From: Nemertoderma westbladi
Lineage: Eukaryota > Xenacoelomorpha > Nemertodermatida > Nemertodermatidae
Assembly: GCA_032718475.1 (NCBI GenBank)
Contig: JAUCBJ010005477.1
Span: 1 to 29,437 of the forward strand
DNA: 29,437 bases
Direction: 5' to 3'
The translations under genes were made by a program, and so were the position numbers. Below the pieces are notes generated by a model. The model did not search any database, was not told the DNA's origin, and saw nothing but the letters and a program-made list of their open reading frames with translations. This document shows positions 11,621 to 20,609 of the stretch, in pieces (position 1 is the stretch's first letter; each line of letters starts with the position of its first letter).

Positions 11621-12179
11621 GATGAAATGGTTACCTTTTAATGAATATTACAAAGATAACATACAGAACTCTGTACTATCCAACGGAGAGAAACTTAGAT
11701 TCCTCATCGAATGCTTGGAAGGACCTCCCAAGTTAATGGCGTTAAAGTTTATTGGACATCCAGATGGATTAAGACAAGTTTGGGATACATTAAACATCAG
11801 GTATGGTAATAGGACAAATATAGCTAGGTATTTGTATGCGAAATTGGTAGCGCCTCAAAAGTTTCTTAGCAGCGGGATTATAGAATTCTCCGATGAAATC
11901 CAGGAAATCTGTAGACAGCTAGACTGGCTAGGTAAGTCTCATGAATATGAGAATTCTATGGTTGTAGGAGCCTTAGCCTCAGCTTTGCCAAAGGGTGGAG
12001 TGGGTACTCGTTGGGACAAAAGAGTACTATATATGATGGAACAACAACAAAGAGACCCTACCATGGCTGATCTCATCTCATTCTTAGATGGAGAGGTAAA
12101 ATTACAGCTCCTAAAGCAGTCCCGAGAGAAGACCCTGGAGAACAAGGTGAGTGAGAAACCTGTTTCTAGGAGAAAAGTA
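11589..12179 (+). pseudogene. gag: BEL/Pao Gag core, cut by an RTE-like insertion
   Basis: This holds the conserved BEL/Pao Gag core (DUF1759-like): VKFNGDEMKWLPF near the start, then NGEKLRFLIECLEG, and later a helical region ending at about 12120. This is the part that packs into the retrotransposon particle. The frame runs into the RTE-like insert at 12180. The 12 bases 12168-12179 are repeated at 13796-13807. The insert plus duplication is 1,628 bp, and the open frame after it is exactly the one expected if that length is removed, so the insertion is the only lesion at this point. Confidence 0.8.
12168..12179. repeat. Target-site duplication of the RTE-like insert, copy 1
   Basis: AGGAGAAAAGTA here and at 13796-13807 bracket the inserted fragment. 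A 12-bp duplication next to a short repeat tail fits target-primed insertion by a non-LTR retrotransposon. Confidence 0.9.
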
Positions 12180-13795
12180 CTACTACTAGGATCGGCATGC
12201 TGCATTGCAGCTGCATTTTTAAGAATGCTGTGCCGGCTTGTCAACAAAATTGCACCGCCACAACTCCCTATCACCCATGACATTTGCTCGATCATCCGCA
12301 TCTTTAAGGCCAGTGTCCTTTAAGATGCGTCTCAAGAAAGTCATGGGCTGTCCACCATGCTTATTCACTCCATGAGGCTGCCAAAGTACAAGATTATGCA
12401 CTGGCTGGTCCTCACGGCGAAAGCAATGTCCTGCAAAGCGGAGGCGATTTTGTTCTAGTGTCAAGCTTGGGGGAACCAATGAGACACCTCCAATGTTATA
12501 TAGTGTCTGGTTGGAGATGTGTGCATTGTACTTGACACAATGAACCCGGCGTAGCATTCTTGTGAATGTGCCATCCAGAGATTTGGTGTCCTCAGCAGTT
12601 AGAGCCCAGCATGGACTCCCGTAGAGGAGTACTGGAACTACTGCTGCTCTAAATAATCGGACCTTAAGTTTCCGATTAATTCTCAGTGGCTTCCAAATCC
12701 TGGAAAGCCTATTCAAGGCTGCCCATGCCTTTTCCTTACGTATTCGAAGGTCCTCACCTGACTTCCGGATCCATGATCCCAGGTAACAGAAGTCGTCGAC
12801 ATGCTCAAGCATACCATCCTTTGAGCTTATGCTCTTCCGATCAGAGACTTGCTGAGGACTTTCAAAGTTAACTGTCAGAATTTTGGTCTTTCTGGAGTTA
12901 ATAAAAAGACCAACACTAGAAGCAGCATGTTCTAATGAGCTGAGGAGCCGTTGGGCTCCCTCTAATGATTCTGAGAGTACTCCTAAGTCATCAGCAAAGT
13001 CTAGATCAGTTAGGTACTTGGCAGGATTTCCTCGACTTCTGGAGCCAGTAGGTGGAGTTATCATCACCCCATCATCATTATGATGATCTAAGGACATGCG
13101 TAGAACATAGTCAACCACAATAATGAACAAGAATGGTGCAAGTGTGTCTCCTTGGAGGATGCCCGATAACACTTCAAATGGTTCTGTGTCACCGTCAACA
13201 GTAGACACAAATGTTGTCGAACCATCGTATACTGATCTGATTGCTGCAATAATTTCATCAGGAATCCCATATAATGAAAGTATGCTGAACATACGTGAGC
13301 GAGAGACTGAATCAAAGGCCTTGAAGAAGTCAACAAAGATAACAGCCAGATGCCTGTCTTTCTTTTTTGATAATTCTTCAATTATCCTTCTAAGTGCCAA
13401 AATGGGCTCCATGGTCCCACGACCTTTACGGAACCCATTCTGATTTCCACGGAGCAGTCTCTCAATGGGATCCCTGATGCGATTTAATAGAATCCTATTG
13501 TATAGCTTTGCAGCAATCAAGATCAATGAGATTCCCCGAAAAGAACCATAGAGTGTTAGGTTGCCCTTCTTGGGAACTGGCACCAACTTATTTGTTTTCA
13601 TTTCTTGTGGGACTCTTGTTGTACGGTACATGTCTACTATGATGGGATAGATGAGCTTTAAACACTCAGGTATTTTAAAGACCTCAGGGGGAACACCATC
13701 TACTCCACTGGCACGATTGGTCTTAATGCTCTTTGCAGCAGCCTTCACTTCTGCAAAGGAGATATCGCCAATGGGAATATCTGGGAGTACAGTAC
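12180..13795 (-). mobile_element. 5'-truncated RTE-like non-LTR retrotransposon, copy 1
   Basis: 1,616 bp inserted antisense to Gag. The 3' end faces left: stop codon, then only about 40 bases containing a palindrome (12195-12216), then a TAG-repeat tail (CTACTACTA on the plus strand). The 5' end is cut inside the reverse transcriptase domain, upstream of motif 1, so the endonuclease is missing. Very short 3' UTR and a trinucleotide tail are typical of the RTE group. The exact clade cannot be fixed without a tree. A close sibling is at 18441-19484. Confidence 0.88.
12219..13748 (-). pseudogene. Reverse transcriptase, C-terminal 509 codons of an RTE-like element
   Basis: An uninterrupted frame carries the RT order of motifs: SGVDGVPPEVFK (about 14-25), LVPVPKKGNL (about 56), the palm motif FVDFFKAFDS (about 139), GILQGDTLAPFLF (about 196) and the catalytic FADD (plus-strand 12988-12999). 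A long C-terminal region follows, with LLYGSPCW and RLRFAGHCFRRED, conserved in RTE-type and related elements. It lacks the upstream apurinic-type endonuclease because of 5' truncation, so it is a dead-on-arrival copy despite the intact frame. The first ATG is simply the first in the truncated frame. The enzyme would copy element RNA at a nicked target. Confidence 0.88.
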
Positions 13796-13807
13796 AGGAG
13801 AAAAGTA
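13796..13807. repeat. Target-site duplication of the RTE-like insert, copy 2
   Basis: Identical to 12168-12179. It marks the 5' (right-hand) edge of the inserted fragment and the point where Gag resumes. Confidence 0.9.
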
Positions 13808-14326
13808 ACCCCAGTGTGTTATACCGACGACGGCGAAAGCCAAGCTTTTCAAGAAGAGGACAGCGGGAAAGACACTGAACGATCTTACTATGTTAACAAA
13901 ACTTCAAAAGATGTAAGTAAATACAAGTCTCGAACCAATGATAGGAGAGAACAGGATGCCAAGACTCCTCCTCAGTCTCCTAACAGAATTCACGGAAGAA
14001 AGCCCGAAGAAAGAACGAGAGTGCATAACGTTATCCAAGGTAAAGTGAGTAACATCAAACCAAAATGTGCACTGTGCGACGGGCCCCACCGTTTGAGTGT
14101 GTGTGCTGAATTCCTAAAGAAATCCCTGGTAGACAGACGTGAAGTCATGTGGGATAAGTGGTTATGTTATAATTGCCTCAGACAAGGACACCAACGGCGA
14201 ACCTGTTACTCTGACGTAAGGTGTGCAAAGTGCGGTGCGAAACATCACATCTTGTTATACAGTGAATTCGAACGAAACAGCCCGAGTCAGGCAAGTGAGC
14301 CCGAACTACATGTGAATCTGATGTGA
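13808..14326 (+). pseudogene. gag: BEL/Pao Gag C-terminus with three Cys/His knuckles
   Basis: This continues the Gag core after the insert. A charged linker leads to three metal-binding motifs: CALCDGPHRLSVC from 14066, a CCHC knuckle CYNCLRQGHQRRTC from 14165, and CAKCGAKHH from about 14222. This trio is diagnostic for BEL/Pao Gag (nucleocapsid-like, binds element RNA). The frame ends with TGA at 14324-14326, but the same frame reopens at once and runs into the protease, so this stop sits exactly at the Gag/Pol boundary. The upstream start inside the RTE-like insert (13733) is an artefact of the insertion. Confidence 0.85.
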
Positions 14327-14350
14327 ATCTACTCAGATCTACTCAGTGAT

Positions 14351-15523
14351 GTGAATGATACTGATCAAAGTTCTGAGATGGAAGGATTCTATACGGACGA
14401 ATTCTCCGATGCCAACGAATCCTGCTACCTAATAAATACCGCCGTGTATCGAGCACTTACGTATGAAAGGGACACCGAGAATGAGTTCCCCCCAACTACT
14501 TTTGACAGACAACCACCCTGGAAAGCAACAACTTCCAACGTAGGAATCCGAGAATTTCCTGTGGTGCAGGTAAGAGTCCACGGTCCAGACAAAGGTTACA
14601 TAGTGAACGCCCTCCTTGACTCCGGCAGCACAGGAACATTCATCAACCAAGAACTAGCCGAAGACATCTTTGCTGGACAACCCAAATTCCAAACTAAGTT
14701 AAACATGTCAGGAATTATGCAGGTTTGGAAATCTACCATAATTGCAGATTATTATGTAGGTGCGTTGTCCACCCCCCAGGATAAATTAGGAGAACAAAGT
14801 ATAAGGTCAGTAAAAATGGTGGCGATAAAGAACTTTGCTGCTACCCAAGTAGAACCTTATAACTGGGACGAGGACGAGTGTATCCAGCAACTTAAGATAC
14901 CTCGATTCCACACAGATTATCCTGGAGTGCAAATACTTATCGGCCAAAACGCGCATGAGGCGCTAGAGACATTGGAGAAACGGCCTGCTCAACCGCAGCC
15001 ACTACAAACCTATGCGGTAAGAACTCGAGTAGGTTGGTACTTCACTGGCCCTTCCCGAAGAACTCTCATAGAAATGTTACCCAAAGAACGGGTCTACCAA
15101 GTAAAGGAATGGGAAGAGGAGAGCAGTGAGGTGGACGACCTAACTGAGGGAACACCATACTCCTCAGATAATGACGATATTAACTCCAATGTAGATCAAT
15201 GGAGACATTGCCTTGGGACGATTAATCCAGCCGACCTCGCTTCCAGAGGAGCAACTCCTCAAGAACTGATAGATACTCCAGGCTGGTTAGGTGGACCCGA
15301 CTTCCTAAGTAAAGAAGAAGATGAATGGCCTCCTCATCTTACCACGGCGGAGATTAGACAGACCAAGGGAGCGGAGAAAGTAACACGACAACCCAATCGC
15401 CCAGCTGGTCGTTTATGTTTACTGGAAAGAGACCGAAAACTGTCCGGAAACTATGGAAGGCAAGATACTCTTCCTACGACCACTTCCCTAATCCGACAAA
15501 TATCTAGGGACTCCATAACGTAA
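14351..15523 (+). pseudogene. pol: BEL/Pao protease joined to an RNase H/integrase linker; RT deleted
   Basis: A 390-codon frame in register with Gag. Residues about 68-230 are a complete A17-type aspartic protease: the active site LLDSGSTGTF (catalytic DSG at 14618-14626), then VQILIGQN and RVGWYFTGP. At about residue 275-285 the protein jumps to WRHCLG and NPADLASRG, which in complete BEL/Pao polyproteins lie between RNase H and integrase. RT and nearly all of RNase H are therefore deleted in frame, with the junction near 15150-15200. After about residue 345 the sequence has no clear integrase core, and it ends at TAA 15521. Such an element could only move using proteins from a complete relative. 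Confidence 0.85.
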
Positions 15524-17020
15524 TACATCTGGAGTGGGTGTATGACTATATTATTTTATCCATTTTATTATATTTTTATTTTTATGTATGTATTATTATG
15601 TAATTTTATTATAATCATTTTCTTTAATTTTATTTAGTAGAATGTTATTTTAGCGATTATTTAGTAGATTAGTGCAATATATATTAGTGTTTATTACTTA
15701 ATTACATATCTATTATATATTTAGTGTGACGGCGAGAAATAATTTTTTCTCTTTCCTTACTGTCCGTATCATATTATAAATACGTGGCTACAGTAAGATG
15801 AAATGTCCGTACTTCTTAAAGTACAATAAAGCCACTACTATATTCAAGTATTATTGGTAGGCAGAGTATTAGGAATGCAAAATTCAGATCCTCGTGTCTC
15901 GGCTAAACCAAGCTCTGGGTAGACCTTGGAAACGACTTGCCTCTTCACACTGACATTGCTTCGTGCGATATTGCTCTTCTACCTTATATTAAATAATACA
16001 TATAGTAGCGTGATGTCCATATAACAGTAGCGTAAAACGCAAATAAATCTGTTAAACTTTTTGACCATCTGTAATTCTAGTCGATTAAGATATCGTGGCA
16101 CCCACCGATATACTTGAAAGACAAATTCTAGAATCAGTGGTTCACGTCCCCAGACAAGCTCTGGAATAAATCGGTGCCCATCTTAAATATTAATTTAATA
16201 TTTAGTAAAATCTGTAAAATTCAGATCCTTTAAATTTCTAGTCAATTAAGATATCGTAGCCCTTACCGATACTCTTAAAAGACAAATTTCATAGAATTAA
16301 GGATCCTATGTCCCCAGACCTGTTCTGGAATCAAATTGTGTCAATTTTAACATCAAGTAATAAAATTCACGGGAATAAATTTAAATTCATATTTTAAATG
16401 AATTTCATAAATTGTCATTTTGTACAATTTATAACATTCCCAAAATTCCATTAATTAATAGATCATGGGAGCGGAGATTCATCATATTGAGTGTATTAGA
16501 GTGCGAGAATCTCCAACATATAGTCAATAGCCGATAAAATTAATAAAATCATGCATAAAGAGAATATTGACAATTAAAGAATTATTATTAAATAGCATCC
16601 CAGATCTGTATGCATGAGAATTACCCTAATTCTACCGCTAGCATTCCATAATGTCACCATAGCAACACCCACGCTAGAATTAGAAGCAAGTTAAAAGAAC
16701 AATAGAAAGCTTGTCCCATTGCATGGCATAGAGAATATATAGCACACTGTTAGTATCCAAGGATACACAGTAATAGCAAATTGAAACGGCAGATACCCCG
16801 ACCATAATCCTACACCTTCTGATGCAATCCTATTGCACCCTTCACCCAGGAGTTATAGCCCTCCTAGTAAAGTGGCTCGCCCCAAAGAGAAAAGGACTAT
16901 TGCTAGCCTCAAAAAAACTGCGTAAACGCCATCCGCGCAAGAAAGACTAACTGTTTAGAGTATTTTTGTATTTTTGAAACTGTGATTTCGTATATTTTAT
17001 AGACTTAAATCCCATTTTCT
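15524..17020 (+). other. BEL/Pao 3' internal region, non-coding, with degenerate repeats
   Basis: No coding frame is supported between the protease frame and the 3' LTR. There is a diverged tandem pair at about 16072-16175 and 16234-16340 (ATTAAGATATCGT, then GTCCCCAGAC, then TCTGGAA), with a weaker third relative near 15888-15925. At 15725 a stretch begins TGTGACGGCGAG, followed by TATAAATAC (15775) and AATAAAGCC (15825), which resembles the start, promoter and polyadenylation signal of another LTR, but I cannot find its end or duplication. Confidence 0.45.
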
Positions 17021-17028
17021 GGGAGCGG
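17021..17028 (+). other. Polypurine tract of the BEL/Pao element
   Basis: GGGAGCGG sits directly before the 3' LTR start TGTAAAAGC, the position where plus-strand DNA synthesis is primed. Confidence 0.7.
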
Positions 17029-18251
17029 TGTAAAAGCTTTTGTGGGATATAACTGGACCTTTTGCTCCGCAATCCAGTTTCCCCCAATGCGCTCAAATAC
17101 TCTAAAAACCTACTGTAAAAGCCTTGCGGATATAATCAGTCCCTTTGCCCGCAAAGTACCATGTAGGTGTTTTAGCGGACATAAAAGTCATTCTTTCTGT
17201 ATGTGTACTTTGGCGGACATAACAAGACACTAATGCCGCAATACGCCAAACCCTCTAGCACAGTGTAGCTTTGATGATTCAGATTACGACATCTACCAGC
17301 TGGTTTGCTGACATGGAAACGGCCATTGGATCCATGGGTTCTTTGTTTGGCTTAACAGCCAATCAGAGCGATTTTCATTTTATGCGTGGAGATACTCTGC
17401 AGATCGTACTAGGCGAGTTCAGTATTGGTTTTTCCTAGGCCAAGAACACCAGCTTTGGAATGATTCTGTGTTTCAGACTTTAGCCAACATTAGAGCGGCT
17501 TTAATTATAGGAACACATAACTGTTATCTTACTCAACTCAACTTAACTCAGTATTACAAACACCGCATTATTTTACTGCTATTTACTGTTGGTTATTAAT
17601 TGTATCAGTTGATTGAATATTGTTATTTGGAGAATATCGATAAATGATCACTAAACCCCAATCTTCTTGATACACTAAAGGTTAGAGAGACCGGTTACAT
17701 ATAGCAATTGCGACTTACATTATCGTGGTTTGTAGTGAGTCTAATGCTATTTTATAGGCCCTACAAATGTCGGTTGCTATTCTCTTTATATATGATTAAA
17801 ATCAGTGAAGATCGGCAGATCAGTGTGCAGTATTGTGTGGTAGTGTGTATGAGCTTGACTGATAACAAAGCATCTCCTAAAGAATGCGCCTTATGTGTAA
17901 ATCCTAAGCCATCCCGTTGTGTTTAGTATAAGTCATAGCTCTGTTTACATAGATAGAGCGCCACGTCCTAAAGGAACTGCTAATATTTCCCGAAAGTTAA
18001 TAATATTTGTCAGAGATTATATATTAACGATCAATCGAATAGTACAGTAGGCCTACACCGCAATAAGATTAAAGCTTTCGAATCCAGTCTCCCGGGTATA
18101 TCCAACGGGTGAATGGTCGCGCATAGGCTGGCTTCGGCTAATGTAGTGTTTATTTGTATCAAATACTTGTCATAGGCTAAAGTCGATTTATAAACTAAAA
18201 GACATATAAATTTGGCAGGTTAAACTGCTAAAGGTCTTAAAAGCGCGAACA
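17029..18251 (+). repeat. 3' LTR of the BEL/Pao element
   Basis: 1,223 bp, gap-free match to 5165-6387. It keeps the canonical TG start and CA end. It is followed directly by CTCCT. Confidence 0.93.
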
Positions 18252-18256
18252 CTCCT
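18252..18256. repeat. Target-site duplication CTCCT, right copy
   Basis: Matches 5160-5164. Beyond it the interrupted E2 unit resumes (TTTTCCCGATTTTTGGG). Confidence 0.85.
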
Positions 18257-18431
18257 TTTCCCGATTTTTGGGTATACAGTATTCGATCGAAAGAGTACGT
18301 GTACGCTAACAATTTAAGAGTAATATTACATACAGTAAGTTGTGAAATCGGTATTACTGTTGGCATTAATATGTAAAAATTTTTCAGCAATCTAACGTGT
18401 AATGTATACCTACTGTACTTTATGTTACCCT

Positions 18432-18440
18432 GTTAGGTTA
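18432..18440. repeat. Target-site duplication of RTE-like copy 2, left
   Basis: GTTAGGTTA here is repeated at 19485-19493, immediately after the TAG-repeat tail. Confidence 0.85.
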
Positions 18441-19484
18441 TTCGACAACATTTGTGTCTACTGTTGATGGTGACACAGAACCATTTGAAGTGTTATGGGG
18501 CGTCCTCCAAGGAGACACACTTGCACCATTCTTGTTCATTATTGCGGTTGACTATGTTCTACGCATGTCCTTAGATCATTATAATGATGATGGGGTGATG
18601 ATAACTCCACCTACTGGCTCCAGAAGTCGAGGAAATCCTGCCAAGTACCTAACTGATCTAGACTTTGCTGATGACTTAGGAGTACTATCAGAATCATTAG
18701 AGGGAGCCCAACGGCTCCTCAGCTCATTAGAACATGCTGCTTCTAGTGTTTGTCTTTTTATTAACTCCAGAAAAACCAAAATTCTGACAGTTAACTTTGA
18801 AAGTCCTCAGCAAGTCTCTGATCGGATGAGCATAAGCTCAAAGGATGGTATGCTTGAGCATGTGGACGACTTCTGTTACCTGGGATCATGGATCCGGAAG
18901 TCAGGTGAGGACCTTCGAATACGTAAGGGAAAGGCATGGGCAGCCTTGAATAGGCTTTCCAGGATTTGGAAGTCACCGAGAATTAATCGGAAACTTAAGG
19001 TCCGATTATTTAGAGCAGCAGTTGTTCCAGTACTCCTCTACGGGAGTCCATGCTGGGCTCTAACTGCTGAGGACACCAAATCTCTGGATGGCACATTCAC
19101 AAGAATGCTACGCCGGGTTCATTGTGTCAAGTACAATGCACACATCTCCAACCATTCACTATATAACATTGGAGGTGTCTCATTGGTTCCCCCAAGCTTG
19201 ACACTAGAACAAAATCGCCTCCGCTTTGCAGGACATTGCTTTCGCCGTGAGGACCAGCCAGTGCATAATCTTGTACTTTGGCAGCCTCATGGAGTGAATA
19301 AGCATGGTGGACAGCCCATGACTTTCTTGAGACGCATCTTAAAGGACACTGGCCTTAAAGATGCGGATGATCTAGCAAATGTCATGAGTGATAGGGAGTT
19401 GTGGCGGTGCAATTTTGTTGACAAGCCGGCACAGCATTCTTAAAAATGCAGCTGCAATGCAGCATGCCGATCCTAGTAGTAGTA
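18441..19484 (+). mobile_element. 5'-truncated RTE-like non-LTR retrotransposon, copy 2
   Basis: 1,044 bp in the sense direction, near-identical to the 3' part of the copy at 12180-13795. It starts within the RT palm at TTCGACAACATTTG and ends with the same palindrome (19446-19467) and a TAG tail. Bracketed by a 9-bp duplication. It inserted into the E2 unit about 180 bp beyond the 3' LTR of the BEL/Pao element. Confidence 0.9.
18454..19443 (+). pseudogene. Reverse transcriptase C-terminal fragment, RTE-like copy 2
   Basis: 329 codons with no interruption. It holds VLQGDTLAPFLF, the catalytic FADD (18664-18675) and the whole C-terminal region through RLRFAGHCFRRED to the stop, with only a few residue changes from copy 1. 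The N-terminal RT motifs and endonuclease are missing, so it cannot be active alone. The first ATG is incidental. The open frame over the full length and near-identity to copy 1 point to a recently active source element elsewhere in the genome. Confidence 0.88.
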
Positions 19485-19493
19485 GTTAGGTTA
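19485..19493. repeat. Target-site duplication of RTE-like copy 2, right
   Basis: GTTAGGTTA, matching 18432-18440. Confidence 0.85.
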
Positions 19494-19786
19494 CCCCTCC
19501 CTATAAGAAAATACAATATGTCAGTATGTGTGTGATTATTTTGTGTGAATGATTTTTACCCTTTCGCGAGTCGCACATGCACTGGTTTCGGAAACTTGGG
19601 TTTCATTGAATTTTTAAGTACAAAAAATCAAGTGCTGGCGGAATTTATTGCATCGAAACGAAGAGTTTGGGTTAGGCCTACTTTACATACATTTTCTGCC
19701 ATTTTTTATACAAAGGTAAATGCTGAGTGATAAAATAAAAATATGCATTGCGTGTGCAATAAATCGTTAAAATGCATCAATGCGTC
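19494..19786. other. E2-specific middle segment, right part
   Basis: No gene is supported. The short open frame at 19545-19730 has no family features. From about 19787 the sequence rejoins the E1 right part (TTCACCTATTGTCACACG against TTCACATATTCTCACACG at 3051). Confidence 0.5.
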
Positions 19787-20283
19787 TTTTCACCTATTGT
19801 CACACGAATGGTTCTGTCTACATTGTGTCTGACCCAATTCCACACGATGTAACGCTCTCAGCTGTCCCGAGTAGAGACTCCCATCACTATCATCGTGTTA
19901 ACCTATTGTATACACACTGTGGAATGGAAATAAATTCTAGTATTTTCTATCATTTATTTTATATTACTTTATTATTTAATCTATTATATTTATTAGTTTT
20001 TTTTTACTTTATTCCAGTTTACCCGCCAGGGGAAAATTGTTAGGCCTAGGCCCGCTCATGTTATTTATTTATTTTATGCCTTGGCCGCTCGTGTTATTTA
20101 TTAATTTGTAATTAGTGTCTCCCCCCAAAATTCCCAAGCCCCATTTTTATATTTCTACCCCCAAACAAAACCCTTTTAGAAATCTAGGGTATCTGGATGG
20201 GTTTGGTATATTGTAAATTAATAGTGGCTTCTTGATAAACATGATGTAGTTGGTTATTTTTCCCGAGATTAGTTGGTAACAAC

Positions 20284-20392
20284 ACATTTATTACCCTCGG
20301 AACAGGAAAGCCTCGGCTACGCCTCGGCTAGTTCCTGTTCCTCGGGTTAAAATAACCGAAAAAATAACAAAATATCAGGGTAATAAATATAG
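20284..20392. repeat. H': partially deleted copy of the H palindrome
   Basis: Follows E2 as H follows E1. The left arm jumps from TTTATTACCCT straight to CGGAACAGG, lacking the inner arm found in H. The central GCCTCGGCTA pair and the right arm are complete. Host-like sequence begins at TGATGGTATCC. Confidence 0.8.
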
Positions 20393-20609
20393 TGATGGTA
20401 TCCACAGGTTATTTAATATAGATACTATTATAATATCATAATAGGTCTTACATTACCTGTTTACTATTTTGCTTTCGCTGTACTCATTTCACCTGGGAAA
20501 AGCTTCAATGGAAGATATTTAATATTATATATAGGAATTATAGGCATGCCCCTTCGGGAAATGATTATTTTATCATGATGACACGGACAAGCTTTGCCAC
20601 AACGATAAT

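Larger units (their letters stand above)
5165..18251 (+). mobile_element. Defective BEL/Pao-type LTR retrotransposon
   Basis: Two 1,223-bp direct repeats in TG...CA form, flanked by CTCCT duplications, bound a 13,087-bp element. The internal part holds a 2.8-kb leader rich in tandem repeats, a Gag reading frame with coiled coil and three Cys/His knuckles, and an A17-like aspartic protease (LLDSGS, later ILIGQN). It then joins directly to the sequence that normally lies between RNase H and integrase (WRHC, NPADLASRG). The reverse transcriptase is missing and no integrase core is recognisable. Gag is further broken by two stops, a frameshift, an RTE-like insertion and a TGA before the protease. 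A purine tract GGGAGCGG abuts the 3' LTR. Assignment to BEL/Pao rests on the protease, knuckle and NPADLASRG motifs. Confidence 0.9.
3690..20283 (+). mobile_element. E2: long copy of the inverted-repeat unit, interrupted by nested insertions
   Basis: E2 starts at 3690 with the same inverted end as E1 and finishes at 20283 with GGTAACAAC. Removing the LTR element and the second RTE-like fragment, each with one target duplication copy, leaves about 2.45 kb. Its middle (about 4716-5164, 18257-18440 and 19485-19786) has no counterpart in E1. Part of that middle (5060-5164 continuing at 18257-18330) resembles a diverged copy of the poly-T/GCGAAAAA segment at 2745-2850, split by the LTR element. 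No transposase was seen, so if it is a DNA transposon it is probably non-autonomous. Confidence 0.6.

Noticed and set aside
13733-13807. ATG start of the Gag C-terminal frame
   Set aside because: This start lies in the antisense RTE-like insert. Genuine Gag sequence resumes only after the target duplication at 13808.
18454-19443. Active host reverse transcriptase gene
   Set aside because: 5' truncation, flanking duplication and TAG tail show that it is a truncated retrotransposon copy.
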